Below are positions 1 to 12,600 of a DNA stretch of 64,000 bases, piece after piece (positions within the stretch are counted from its first letter, which is position 1; every line of letters begins with the position of its first letter). The stretch covers positions 1,550,001 to 1,614,000 of the forward strand of contig JAFCMP010000001.1 of assembly GCA_017506865.1 (NCBI GenBank), given 5' to 3'. Source of the DNA: Tribonema minus (taxonomy: Eukaryota; Sar; Xanthophyceae; Tribonematales; Tribonemataceae). The translations under genes and the position numbers were made by a program. The notes below the pieces were generated by a model. That model did not search any database. It was not told the DNA's origin and was given only the letters and a program-made list of their open reading frames with translations.

Positions 1-470
1 GGGGGGCACGGACGTTGCAGTCGCCGAGTCCCTCGTCAGTGCCGGCCTCTGCCACAGGCGAGTCCTCGTCCGGTAGGTGTCGTGCCGCGCCTTCGCATTG
101 AGTCTTGTCGCCTTTGGTCGCAGGGGTGTGCTTGAACCTGTTGTCAATGTCATCTGATAGGGGTGGGAAGCGGTGGGGGGGGGGGGGGGGGGGGTAGTCG
201 CCGCATTCCTCGTCAGCGCCGGCCTCTGCCACAGGTCAGTCATTTTCTGTGATTTTGTTCTGTGGCTTTGCTGTGCCTTCTGATTGAAAGTTGTCTGTCA
301 GCGGCAGGCACGGCCCCGGTTTTTGGTCTCACAGGTGTGCGGAAACCTGTTTTCAATGTCTTCTGGGCTGTAGATCTTTAGATTCGATTTTATATAGGTG
401 TGGGAAGAGGGGGGAGGGGGTGGGTGGTTGTCGCCAAGGCCCTGGCCTCTGCCACAGGTCACCCGTTTGC
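1..470 (+). repeat. Triplicated 3' exon edge of SAM synthetase
   Basis: Three degenerate copies of the end of a SAM-synthetase exon, each finishing in ggcctctgccacag, end at 57, 234 and 457. They are followed by gcgagt, gtcagt and gtcacc. The intron parts are repeated too: a gtgtgcttgaacctgtt block near 126 recurs as gtgtgcggaaacctgtt near 332. The period is about 177-223 bp. A run of about 20 G lies at 175-194 immediately before copy 2. Confidence 0.8.
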
Positions 471-2226
471 AGTTGCTCTGCTGTGCGTTCTTTCCGATAG
501 AGTCTTCCGTTTGTGCCGGCTTCTGACGCCGCGCGCTGTTGGTCACAGACTCAGCCAGCCTCGGACTCTGCCGCAGACTGGTGTTTGCGCTCTCGGTGCG
601 CTGACGCGTGTTCCCACGTTCGCCTGCAGCGAGGCGGCTTGCGTGCGTGAGGCACGTGGCACATGACTTGTCTCAAACAGGCTGTTATTTCAGCTGGTCA
701 AACCAAAACTATGCTTCCTTTTTGCGAACTCGAAGGAAGAAATCCGTCGACCAATCAACTGATGCCTACATCCCCCCCTTCCCCCCCCCAACCCATTTAA
801 TTATTGCTCAGGGTGCTGGTCCAGCTGTCGTACGCCATCGGCGTCCCCTACCCGCTCTCCGTGCACGTGGACTCTTACGGCACCGCCATGTCGCGCTCCG
901 GCAAGTCCGACTTTGACCTCGTCAAGATCATCAACGACAACTTTGACCTCAGGTGAGGCCGCCGCTTGGGGCTCGTTGAGCCGTTGATGCAGGTGCTGAT
1001 GCACCTCCTTCCCCGTATAGTACTCAACGTCGGATCTTGCTATTGGTGAAGTTTGTCAAACCTCAGATGTGTCTCTCCTTCGAGTTGCTGCTAGACTGAA
1101 CGGAGCACCGCGACATGGTGCTGTTGTGGCGTTTGCACTTGCAGTTCCTGCACGATGATGCACCACCTTTCAGCGTAGCAGCGTGAGGGATCGTCGGTGA
1201 TGTATACACAGCCCAAGCCGCATGGCACATCTCCACAGCACGCGTGGCGCTGCGCGTCCGTACGAGGCGTTTTCATTTGAGACTGCGCACTAACTTCAAA
1301 CCCTGGGCCAAGTGCATATGTACACCTTCAACTCTGCGCTCCGGGTTACAACTTCGGCTTCACATTGACTCTCTGCCGACTTTGCACGCGCTCAAACTTC
1401 AGCCCTGTGCGGACTTTGCACACGCTGAACTTGATTTCTAAACATTTACACGCAACTTCAATTTTGCCTTTGTTGCCACCGCAGGCCCGGTCGTGCGCCA
1501 CCTCCAGCTGTGAGCTGACTTTGCGCATGCTCAACTTGACCTCCAAAGCGTTCACACGCAACTTTAACTTTGCTGCAACTTCAACTTTGCCGCCGCGCAC
1601 AGGCCCGGCTGCATCGTGCGCGACCTCCAGCTGCGGCGGCCCATCTTCCAGAAGACGGCCGCGTACTGCCACTTTGGCCGCGACGACGCCGACTTCACCT
1701 GGGAGGTGGGTGACGTGCCGCGTGCAACTTCGAACAGTTGGCATGTGGCCGTGGTGTGGCACTTTTGCTGTCATTCGTACTGCTGTGTGTTGCGTGTGTA
1801 GTTCAAGGGTGTCTTTGAAGGGTGTCTGTGGCAGGTACTTGATTGGGGTTGAGTGCGTTGAGATTGCAGCTCTGCGCACTAGCTGGCGCCGCAGACTCAG
1901 CTTCAGAATGATACCTGACAGTCACAAGGGTGATGATTCCACGGCAGATGCGCGTAATCACTTCCTGATGACTCGCTTTCAGTTCATGCCATTGAGTATA
2001 CATTGAAGTATGAAGATTTGCGCGCTTGGTATCAGCAGCAGTGCATCTTGGAACAGATTCCTTTCAGCGGCAGTGGACAGCTAGTTCTTTGTGCTCCGTA
2101 TTGTGGTAGCAGCTCCCTCCTCTGCCTCCGGCACGCGCCACACGAGATCCAGATTCTGACCACATACGTACTTTGCACGTGCCCCCTCGCCGCTTGCTGC
2201 AGGTGCCCAAGGAGCTCAAGTACTAG
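1..2226 (+). CDS. metK/MAT: S-adenosylmethionine synthetase, 3' part (partial gene)
   Basis: Makes S-adenosylmethionine from ATP and methionine; cytosolic/nuclear enzyme. Only the C-terminal part is in the window. Exons read: one ending ...[10 protein letters not shown] (best copy ends at 57; alternative copies end at 234 and 457), then 812-952 ([20 protein letters not shown] onward to FDL), 1603-1705 ([13 protein letters not shown]...[11 protein letters not shown]...TWE) and 2203-2226 (VPKELKY, stop TAG). The order and the motifs YAIG, PLSV, FGRD and the final VPKxLKY are those of the eukaryotic MAT family. Splice phases join cleanly (CAC AG|G GTG, CTC AG|G CCC, GAG|GTG). The donor after the first exon copy is GC (gcgagt), while copy 2 has gtcagt, so which copy is spliced is uncertain. 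Echo copies flank two exons. Confidence 0.92.
1365..1640 (+). repeat. Acceptor-side echo before SAM synthetase exon 1603-1705
   Basis: Degenerate tandem units of about 115 bp. Each contains a gactttgc...gct(g/c)aacttga block and a pyrimidine-rich acgcaactt tract. An acceptor followed by an exon-start copy occurs at 1486 (gcag, then gcccggtcgtgcgccacctc). The true acceptor and exon start are at 1602/1603. The echo copy runs into a stop codon (ctccagctgtga) and cannot replace the real exon. Confidence 0.75.
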
Positions 2227-3814
2227 GCTCCACTCCAACAGGTGCGCCTGCCCGCGTCGTTTGCCGCGCTGCGCGGGCACACAGCGCACCCGGGCAGCCG
2301 CACCGCACCGCACACGATTCCTCTAGAGCGCTGCCGCAGCCGTCCTTCCCAAGGGCCCGCAGCACCCGTGTGCCACATTCCTGCAGGCGGCACCCGTTGT
2401 CGTGGGGGTTAAGGGGGGGGGGTCCTTTGTGTGTGTCACCACATCATTACGTGCCGGAGAGGAGGGAGGGGGGGGGGGGGGGGAGGGGGGAGGAGGCCTT
2501 GTTCGGTGGTTGATTGATTATTGGATGCTGACACGGCCTGGCGCCACAGCGGCGGCGCCCCGTGGGCTGGCGCGCGCTGGCTCGCGCCTGCGACAACACT
2601 TTCACCATCAATAGACGTCTGCCGTCGCACACCCCTGGAGCATGCTGGCCGCGTTGTGCTTCTGCAGCTCGCCAGTGCGTGTTGTGCTATGTTTCACTTC
2701 AAAAGCTGCTCATCGTGGCCCTTGCAAAGCTGGTTTCCCATTGGCCCTTGAGTGTCTGTGCTTGCTTTGCTTGCCATTTGATGCACACAATGAGACCATG
2801 GCACGCGTGTGTCGAACCGCACAGTTCACATCAATGCGTGCATGGTACTACTTGGGAAATGTCATACTAATGTCATACTGAAGTATGTGTGTTCATCAGA
2901 GCGCACTGTGAGAGTCAGTCGGATGGCAGCCATGCACCACCACGGCACTCTGCAGTGCGGACCCCTGGCAGAGCGTGCACACATCAGCGACTGAAGCGCA
3001 TTTCATGCGCATTGCAAAGACTGCCACCTATGGGACTATCACATGCATAATGGGACGATCACATGCAAGCGAGGCGCGCATGACAAGCTCGTCAATATGT
3101 GCGGGAGCGCGCGCTGCCCGTTGCTACTTGCAGCTTCATATATCAAGGCATGCACCGCACATCACTGCAACTAAGCTGGTGGCAGCCGCATTCGAGAAAA
3201 GACTCAGGCGGCATTGGAGAAGCGACTCATTACTTTCATCACATCATGTAACTGTCATGGCGATGCACTAGACCGCAGGACCTTTTCGTCGTGCAGACCT
3301 GCAGCAGCAGCGACGCCCCAATGGCGCGAGGAAACGCAAGGCACAACACACTCGCTGCCGCCGCTCAAAGTATACCTGGAGCACCTGCTCCTGAGTACAT
3401 GCGCGCTTCGAAGCTGCGCGGGGGCCGTTTTACGGTTGGGTGTCTAGTTCAGTACGGCTCGCGCCTCGGGCGTTGCGGGCGCGGCTTGCAAAGCTACCAT
3501 CGCACCACTACACCGACACACACACACACTATCAGGCAAACGAGGCCCTGAAAACGCTGCTGGTGGGGGGCACCAGCAGGGGGTGGGGGTTGGGGGCGGG
3601 GGGGGGGGGGCTGAAGTAGCTCACAACACACCCCAGAGTCATTGCCTTCTTGTTGTCTTGGCCGCAAGAGAATAAGAGAGAAAGCGCCCAGCCGAGCCCG
3701 GTGCGCGCCCCTCCGTCATCCCGAGACGGCCGCATGCGGCCCGCATGGCGGCGCCGCACGGCAGCACGCACACACGTGCGCGCGCCGCCGCTGCCGCCGT
3801 CACCGCCGCGCCGC
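2227..3814. other. Convergent intergenic region
   Basis: Lies between the stop of SAM synthetase (plus) and the stop of the Tudor-like gene (minus), so it should carry both 3' ends. I see no exon with recognisable protein similarity. It contains G-runs at 2468-2483 and 3598-3610 and a short (CA)n stretch near 3518-3530. No polyadenylation signal stands out. Confidence 0.6.
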
Positions 3815-6678
3815 TCACACGATGTACACGAGCGTGCGCCCGTCCTCCTCATGCGCCACCATGACGCGGCTCTGCGAGTCCAGCTCCTTGAGCACCGCGC
3901 GCGCGGTCGCCTCCGTGTATGCGTCGCCGTCGCCGCGTTTCGCGTTGACGGCGTTCACGAGGTTGCCCAGCTCGACGAAGCCATTGCTGTGGTAGCGCAT
4001 CAGCTCCCCCGTGAACGCGTGCATGCAGTCGTCCGTGAAGGCCCTCGGCGCCGCCGCCGCCGCCGCCTCTGCAGCCGCCGCCGCCGCCGCTGCCGCCGCC
4101 GCCGCTGCGCCCGCCGCCGCCCGGTAGTTCGGCTCCGGCGCAGCAGCTGCGGCGGTACTGTGCAGCAGTGCCGCCGCTCCATACTGGAACGCAGCAGCCT
4201 TGGGTTCGGCGGAGGCGGCGGAGCTCCAGGCGTTGAAAGCGGCAGCGGGTCTGGCCCGCGCCGCCGCCGCCGCCGCCGCCGCTGCGGTCCCGGGCCTCTG
4301 CTGCTGCAGCGGAAGCCTGGCCGCGGGTGCGTGCTGCTGCGGCTGCTGCTGCGGCCTGGCGGCAGCGGGCTTGACGCGCTTAGGCGCCGGCGCCCGCGCT
4401 GCACGGCCGCCAGCCTCGGCACGCTTCCCAGCGGCAGCGGCGCGCCGCGGCGCGTTCTCCTTGGCGGCAGCAGCGGCTGCGGCGGCGGCGAGACTGTCGC
4501 TGCGCGCGCCGGGCACGCGTGCGCACTGCGGCGCGGCGGCGGCGCCTGCGCGCAGCGGCGTGCCATCGGCGGCCGCGCAGCACACGTAGCAGAGTTCGAT
4601 GTTCTTGTCGCTGCCGCCGAGGACGTACGTGACGTTCACGGTGCCATCTGAGGGGGGCGGCGCCGAAGGGGGGGGGAGGGGTGTCAGCAAGAGGAGGCAA
4701 GCGTCTATTCTGCGCATGATCAAGTTGCTCAAAATGGCAGTGCTCGTGGGCAGGGTATTCTGTCCGCAGCTGCACCTCAAGTGAAGTGGACAACGTTGGC
4801 TGGGTTGCAGGTAACATATGCATTGTGCCCCCACAGAATCAGCCATAGTTGCACACGTAGCTAAGTTTGAGGGTATCATGCGCAGGCTGCCATACCACCT
4901 GCTGGCGCCTCATGTGTCAGCCTTCCCAGGCAGATCTGTGTGTGTACGTCCATACGTCATGTGTGGACATGCAAGAATTCCAGCATGCTCGTCTGATGTT
5001 ATAATGAGAGGGCGGCCCAGCGCATGCTACACCATGATGCGTGAGCACGCATGTTACGTAGCAGCGGATGCACGGGATCACCAGTGCATACATTGCATAC
5101 AACAGAGGCTACTGATACGCAGTGTGTACTGATGCAAGCCGCTACTGATACTCGGTGATACTCGTTACTGATACTCAGTGATACTCCTACGTACACGCGT
5201 TGCACGTTAGCAAGAGCTGATATGTACGCAGTGTGTACTGATGCGAGCCGCTACTGAAACTCGGTGATACTCCTCATTGATACTCAGTGATACTCCTACG
5301 TACACGCGTTGCACGTCAGCGAGAGCGCAGCAGTTGCTGCAGCGTACCTGTTGATAATGCTTTTTCTGTTCTGTGCAGGAATGAGAGCGGCGATTCACAG
5401 ACAGATGGGCTGCTGCCGGAGGCTGTATCAAGGTACAATAGGTAGGCTAGTGGTACATGTCTGACCTATGTCTGTCTAGGTCTACGGCTGCGCTACTGAT
5501 ACTCGGTGATACTCATACTGATACTCAGTGATAATCCTACGTACACGCGTTGCACGTCAGCAAGAGCTGATATGCAGTGTGTACTGATGCGAGCCGCTGC
5601 TGAAACTCGGTGATACTCCTTACTGATACTCAGTGATACTGCTACGTACGTACACGCGTTGCACGGTAGCAAGAGCGCAGCGGTTGCCGCAGCGTACCTC
5701 TTAATGATGCTTTTTCTGTTCTGTGCAGGAATGAGAGCGGCGGTTTGCAGACACATGGGCTGCTGCCGGAGGCTGCATCAGGGTACAACAGGTAGGCTAG
5801 TCGTGCATGTCTGACCTATGTCTATGTCTACGTCTACGTCTAGTCTACTGTACCACTGCTTCACTGGAATACTTTACAGCGGTACACCAATACATCTCCA
5901 AGCCGCAGCAAGAGTGATGCACGCTAATTTGCTGCAGTAAAAAACGATACACTGCCATGTACGCACACGCCTGCAATACACGGCGTGTGCAATTCTCTCA
6001 GAGTGGTCTGAGCGACCAGGATCACAAATCTGCTTAAAAATCAATCGGTACACCTTGTACCTCTGTTTGAGCATCCTCGAACATGTACACATAGGATTAA
6101 GTGAACTGTACCCAAGCACCATCAGTACAGGTCACAACTTGCAGTATCAGTAGCGTACTGATAGGTTGCGTATCAGGCAGCGGGCCTTGCAGTCACTCAG
6201 TAAGTAGATGTGATTTGGATCCTCTTGCGGCCATGGTGAAAGTGTTTACAAAAGCACTGGAAAGCACATGATGTAATGTATCAATGTCGGTGCGACGTCG
6301 CCATCCGCCTTACATCACGGCAGCGCAGTGGGAGCGTTTCATGAACACCAGCAGAGGTTTGTCTGTGTTCACAGCAATAGGTAGCATCCGCCGACATTTG
6401 CACTGTGCTGACAACGTCTCAGATACAGCAGACCAGCTCTCAAAGTTAACATCTGAAGTTAGTCGTCGCCCACCTTCATTCCACTTCTTGATGCGGCCCA
6501 CGCCTCCCTGCTTGTTGATGCCAGGATAGGTCCTCTCCATGACGCGCACGCTGGGCGTGCACCTGCCGCAGTGGCAATTCCCATCCTGCTTGGCCAGGGC
6601 CAGGGCGTCCTCATGCGACCTAATGGACGCCCAGGACATCTCAGCTGCTGCGGCAGACATGGCCGTCATCAGAGACAT
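3815..6678 (-). CDS. Putative chromatin-associated protein: Cys-rich motif, Tudor-like domain, poly-Ala linker, C-terminal winged-helix-like domain
   Basis: Two exons, 6678-6474 and 4647-3815, join in phase (GAA G|AT GGC) into 345 codons plus stop. Donor gtgggc; acceptor ctcag. About residues 33-40 hold a C-H-C-G-R-C cluster. Then comes a conserved block RTYPGINKQGGVGRIKKW, continued across the splice as DGTVNVTYVLGGSDKNIEL, a pattern I recognise from Tudor-like domains of protist proteins. About 180 residues of Ala/Pro/Gln/Arg low complexity follow, encoded by long GCN runs. The last 75 residues (AFTDDCMHAFTGELMRYHSN to RTLVYIV) resemble the C-terminal winged helix of MCM3-type proteins (xxRVMVAxxxGxxxYIV). 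A nuclear, DNA- or chromatin-binding role is inferred. The start is the first Met of a Met/Ala-rich N-terminus; an upstream exon cannot be excluded. Confidence 0.62.
5110..5835 (+). repeat. Nested tandem repeat containing a duplicated plus-strand exon-like element
   Basis: Inside the intron of the minus-strand Tudor-like gene. About 110-bp units rich in gatactc(a/g)gtgatactc and cctacgtacacgcgttgcac are built into a higher-order unit of about 350 bp present twice. Each higher-order unit ends in a strong plus-strand 3' splice-site sequence (ctttttctgttctgtgcag) followed by a 70-nt open segment, at 5380 and 5730, and a gtaggc donor. The two segments read NESGDSQTDGLLPEAVSRYN and NESGGLQTHGLLPEAASGYN. 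I do not recognise the peptide. Confidence 0.7.
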
Positions 6679-9600
6679 CTCCAGTCAGAGCAGGAGTGCG
6701 CCTCTCGAGTTTCGTGTCGCCGTCGCGTGGCACTTCGCTTGCAGTGAGTGAGGTACTTGCACTGAGTTTAGAGCTAGGTGCATTAGTAGCTTTGGTGTAT
6801 CACTTTTGCCAAAGTTGGCAACTGGCAAAAAGCCACGAGTCTTACTCTACTTTACAATGTAAGCGAGTAGACGAGTAAAGCGAGTAAAACGGTTTCCCCT
6901 ATTTTTGCGCGTGATTGACAGCAGTCCTGCGCAGATGCGCAGTGAACGCGTGAACAGTTGTTGTGTCACGTGAGGCGCGCCCCCAGGCCTCCGTGCAGAA
7001 CTGTTTGCCAGCCCAGACACGCTGTACGCGTGTATGAGTTTGTGGTCAGCTACCATGACCACCGTCATATTAACAGCTTGCATCAGCTTTGTGCGTTCAG
7101 TGCCCCGACCCTGAGCGCTGCAAGGCGGAGCCCCCACCAGGCCTCTCCGTTGGCTAAGGGAGGGTACCCGTTGATGACACCGATGCACAATGCGCACACC
7201 GTGACAGCCAGCTGTGACGCTGCACGCCTCTGAATTGGATAATGTAGCAGCTCGTGACCTCATGCAACCACCCTCGGGAGCTGATGCTGATGATGATGTA
7301 AATTGATATATTGTGTCACCCTCCGGAACATGATGCCCATCCCTCAGCTGTTCGCTACTGCTACATCATCTATTGAATACTAAAGTGTTAGTTTGTTCAT
7401 AGGCATCTGCGACAAATATGTATGATGCAGGACAGTACTGCACAGTACTACAGCTCTTCAACTAGCCACTACTACAGTTGCTCTATTAAAAACCCGTCTG
7501 CCAGTGTGTGCAACAAGCAGCCTGAGACTCTGGGATGCATCCTCAGCATCAATGTTACACCTCGTGTACGCCACACAGCGCATTCATTGAAGTGTACATG
7601 TGTGGGCACAACGTCTTCAGCTGACACTGGATCATGTGCAAGGACCCGCTGATGCGACGAATCTAAAGGCATGTGTAATCTTGCTTGCCATGGCAATGCC
7701 TCAACAGTTACTGTTACACTGAATAAACTAAATAGAAGTACGTCTACTTTTTTTTAAAGTTGATCAAGTAAATGATGCGCCGAGTACGAGTTGTGTACCA
7801 CAGTCTTGCCAGTGCTTCCGAAGAGTCAATATGCAGCTTCAGCAACCGCACAAATACGTCGCAACGCGCATGCGTTCCATCAAAGTCAGCTGCCCGCAAT
7901 GCTGATGGCAGGAATTCTCTACAATTGTGGAGTGCCTCAAGCTGAGACTCGCACACTGACACTGCGACTGTTGCGATCCAATGTGCTTCCAGGGCCATCG
8001 TGATGTCAAGCAACTAGCAATAGTGACCAAGAGCACTAAGCCTGCTAGTCAGTTCCTGACCAAGCCTGGAAAAATGAAATCACAATGTGGGCTGTCCCGA
8101 AAAGGTCAACTCGAGCAGTCGTCATGATATGTTTTTGTCATGTTCTGTATTGCGGGCTTCTGAATCAATTGTGATATGTATGGTTACAAGAAAGAGAAGG
8201 GCCAGGACAATGTTGTGGTGCCTCAGTCCTAGATTCGAGTTCACTACTGCAGATGTACAGGTGTTAACCTGACGTCATGCCTCGACCTCTTAGGAATCCC
8301 CTGTAGTAGCTTGCTTGTACGTCATGACATCACTGCATTGATGGACTCGGAGTCTCACACTGTCAGGTGGCGGACATGGTGGCAGTGAAGACTGCAGTCA
8401 GTAATACCCTAACGGACAATATGTAGTTAGGTACCACTGAGTAAAACTACGACAGCGTGAGAGATTGGCAGGCAGCTGCTAGCATCATCATCCTGAGGCT
8501 GCTGCATCTCGACTACCGAGTCACGGTGGTCCGTGAGGTGGCGCGGCGGAAGCAATTGACTGAAGTTGTAGCGACATTCATGCTGAGCGCTGTCCCTTGC
8601 CCAAATGCTTGCCACATGCACGGCCAACTTATCCTGACAACTAAATGCAGACAGCCGCGTTCACCTTCATTGGTGGTGCTGCAGGGACCCCGAGCAGTAT
8701 GCCGGGAAGCCTCCGACTTGAAAAACGCATCTTCACCATGCACGCCATGGCATAATGCAGATCGCTGCGACCCTGCATGTAAGAGAAAATGGTACAAGGC
8801 AACGCCGGCGGAGCATGACATTGAGCACAAGTTGTAAGAGTGTCAGTCATACACTGTGGCACATGATGCTTCAGCACAGCACCTCATATTGGCATTTGGG
8901 AAGCTGTGTGGCAGATGATCATGAATCATGAGTTGTTTGCCTGCATCTGACATTCTGTTGATGCAAAACATTTGTCACACGTGAACAAAATGAAAAGCCT
9001 AAGGCGCTTCCACCTGGTTGTTTGCGGTCTAACTGCCAGTAAAAGTTGTGGCGCTCCAGGCGTCTGACATTCTGGCAAAGAGGGACTCCTTCGGAAGGAT
9101 ATGACAGCTGTTTGGTCACTGGTGCTCCTTGATCTTAGTGCGAACCACAGCCTAGGGCCCTGGATAGTGGCATCTGATTCAGTAGTTGTCAACAACCAAG
9201 TAATGCTTCAGATAACTTTGCGACTGCGCTCAAAGCACTGCGACAGCTATTACAATAGCTCAATCTTCTTTGCAACAATTTGAAGGTCTGATACGATGGT
9301 GATAACATCTTTTGTTGCAGACAAGTGTCAGGGTGAGCCACACAAAACCAGTCAGAGACTTCATCTGCATCATACACGATGCCATGACAAATAGTACTTT
9401 GAACACATGACTGCAGTTGGTACTACTAGTAGCACACGGCAGTACCTTAGATTATAGCGACTCCCAGTCAGTCTGGCACAATGGCACCGGACGCGGCGTT
9501 TGGGCATATAATGTTATTTGCAAAGCTGGGACTCCTCGGAGTTACTGTACTTTTATTAATTTCGCTTCGCAAGGGGCGCAAGAATCCCTCTCTTTGGATG

Positions 9601-12600
9601 TGCACTCAACGCAACATTCCTTCTGTTACTGAACTTTTTACTAATTCTGTACTACTACCAGTACTTGAGGCAGCACACATTGTCAAGTCGGACGCTATGA
9701 ATGACTGCAGAGCGCATTTGGGACTTCGCAATCAAATATGCATGCACTGATGGGATTGGGCATTTACAATGTGACACCGCGACATTCAGAGAGCAGTAAT
9801 TGCTGTCAACACAGCGATGCGTGATGCTGAGTCTATCTATACTTCAGCAAGTAGGAGTACAGTACTCGTTGAAGTTTAGAAACTAAGTTTGAAATCGAGC
9901 CCAGTACTAACTAGCCCAGGCACCTGGCCTTTTTTAAGGCCCTTAATTCTACACACTCAGGACTACTACGCAAGCGATGCACTCTCCAATTGCGGCACCA
10001 TGACTGCAGAGTAGCTGTTGTGCCTCAGCACACTCACCCTCCGAGTCGATCTCCTTCCGGATGTCTGCATCGTACCCATGGTGGTCGACTGCAGGTTCAA
10101 ACAGTAAGAAGGAACCAAATATTAAATGCTGTCCAAGTAGGGAAAGGACCTGCAGTTGTAGCAGCCGTCGCCTCGCAGTGATAGCAATGCGCAGCGCCGC
10201 ACTCGGCCTTCGGCCTTCTGCCTTGAATGAATCACATCGCAGGTGGGTCAGGGCTCGGCCCCCACGACAAACATGCGGTCACGACCAAAGCACGACAAGC
10301 ACTACAAACCAATTATCATGGGCTCTTGCAGCTTTGCACACGCAGCACCTTTCACGCTAGCACACAGCGTGCAGGGTCTTCACAAGTCTTCAAAATCAAG
10401 TAACTTGAAGAAAATGACCTTTGAATGCCAGCGCGTACAGCTGAGCCGGTTGACTGCAGCGCGGATCTCCCATTGACACAAGTTGTTTGCAGCGCCATGC
10501 GCCCTCGTTCAGCGAAGCGCTCCATCTGCACTGCGAGGCAGCGAAGCTTACCTTCGATGCGCGATACGAGCGGCAGGGGTAGTTTGCTCGTCAGGTTTCA
10601 GTTTGGTGTGTGAGGGAGGGAGGACAGACAGACATGGTTGTCCATGGACCAGTAGTGGAACGCTCGTCTCGAAGTGTTGTTTTGAACATCAACTTCGAAC
10701 CGCCGACCGAACCGCCGTGTTCGCGGGTTCCTGACACAAAACAATTTGTATAGTGTTGTAGAGCGTAGTTCGTCCCACTGCAGGGACGCTGCGCTTGAGA
10801 TAGACCTGATCACGTCTAACCGCTGCCGGGCATGGCAATTTGTCCCTTTACAGGGCCGCACGCTTTGATCTGGTAGTGGCAAAATCATTTTACGAAGGGC
10901 ACAGCGTTCAATTCCCAGTCTGCTGTCGTGCCAAGCAGCTGTCCACCGACGAGGCCAAGCGGTGATAGGGTTCTTTTTCGGCCATCGCAAAGACTTGAGC
11001 CGCAGCCGCTTAAAAAAATTTGGCTCTGCGCACTATGTAGAGGCACAGATATGGAAACACTCAGCAATACTTTGAAGTACGATAAATACAAGATCATAAG
11101 TACGAGCAGAGCAGAGTATACGTCATTTTCTTAAAAGTGTATCATTGCTCCAAACAAAGCGCAGATTCTCAAAAGCTATTGACATGTGGATTGGCTGGGA
11201 CGCTCGCATGCTGTGACATTCGTTAAGGTGCATGGCGGGTGCACGGACATCCTGCGTTGACGCCATAGTACATACTGTCATACGACATGTAGGTACGCCC
11301 TAAGCTCTTAAGGGCATCGCCCTGGCGCGCTTACGCTCGGCTCTGTCGGCAGCGCTCCACATGGCGTACTCTGGCCGTGTCACGACACACATGGCAATCC
11401 AGGGGGGGGGGGCACATGGAGGAGGACGTAGGGGAGGATCCCGAGATGCCATTTGGCGGCGGCGGCGTTTGAGTGGTTGTCGTTGAGACACTTTCAGAAG
11501 TCACACGACATGTAGATTTGTACAGCAGCATCAAGTTAGACCATCATCTGGGTTTTTTCGCGCTCTGAGCGGGAATTAATAAAAAGTAGATTCCTTACAG
11601 CAAGCTGCAAGTTAGACCCTCATCTGGGCTTTTTCGCGCCCTGAGCGAGAACTAACAACAAGTACATATTTCCCGAGATGCCATTTGGCGGCGGCGGTGT
11701 TTGTGTGGTTGTTGTTGAGACACTTTCAGACTGTCACACGACATGTAGATTCCGTACAGCAGGCTTTAAGTTAAGTTAGATGTCATTCATCTGGGCTTTT
11801 TCGCGCCCTGAGCGAGATTTAATAGCAAGTACATATGATTGTACAGCGTATACGGAGTTGGCAATGCATTCAGCACTGTGCTCAGGGTGGAAAAGGCAGA
11901 TGTATTACGCAAGGCCGGGTTAGCTAAGCGTCAGATCCTCATTGAGCTGAGCATGTCGCTGGCGCGGGAGTTGGCGGAGCGCGTCATGGCGTACACACGC
12001 GGAGCGCGAATGCTGGGCTGTGGTGCAGCGCCGGTGTCCAAGCTCCTAGGACACAGCGCAGACTAGGCTGCTGCGTTGACGTAAGCTCTTCGATTGCATA
12101 GGCAACCCGGCCTCCCTTGGGCCTTTATAAATACAAGTCCATACGTACAGCGTATACTGCGAGCTGGGATCATCAGACGTCATACATAACCGTCACCATG
12201 CTGACATCTCACTATCCCAACTTGCGGGGGTGTGAGGAAAGAGAGGGGCGTTGCCTTGATTGACAATCCTGCGCAGATGCGCAATGAACGCGTGCAAGTT
12301 TTGTTTCGTCGTCAGCGCAGGCGCCGCTTTGCCAAAAGAGAGAGAGTCAGCGCAGGCAGCGTTGAAGAGAATGAGAGCGAGCAGCCCTCTGTGGCCATTG
12401 CAGCAAAATTCTCACAGTGTAGCCTTACACGGTGTGCGCGTGTGTGTGCTCAAATGCAATGATCTGCAACACTGGCTCCCTTGGCTGCAGGGCATGCGAC
12501 ATTACTGGTCAACATGCGCTGGCACTGCCGAAGGCAATGGCTTGCATTCAGTAACCCCGGCCACTGCGATGCAGGTCCCAGGCTGGGCCTCTGACTGCAC

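Noticed and set aside
3815-4100. Calling the minus-strand gene MCM3
   Set aside because: The C-terminal 75 residues resemble the MCM3 winged helix, but the upstream exon has a Tudor-like block and no MCM ATPase motifs.
4000-4651. Long open frames on both strands over the GCC-rich block
   Set aside because: They are shadows of the poly-Ala region of the minus-strand Tudor-like gene; only that frame joins exon 1 in phase and carries the conserved C-terminal domain.
5110-5835. CRISPR-like array
   Set aside because: Units are nested, unequal and lack unique spacers between constant short repeats; the DNA is clearly eukaryotic.
10600-10920. Possible tRNA-like strings (ggttc, ttcaattcc)
   Set aside because: No cloverleaf could be completed around them; no tRNA or rRNA gene was recognised anywhere in the window.
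11839-12066. 75-codon plus-strand frame, faintly reminiscent of Alba-type proteins (YGVGNAFSTVLRV)
   Set aside because: Similarity too weak, no neighbouring exons, and it lies directly after a repeat cluster; left unassigned.
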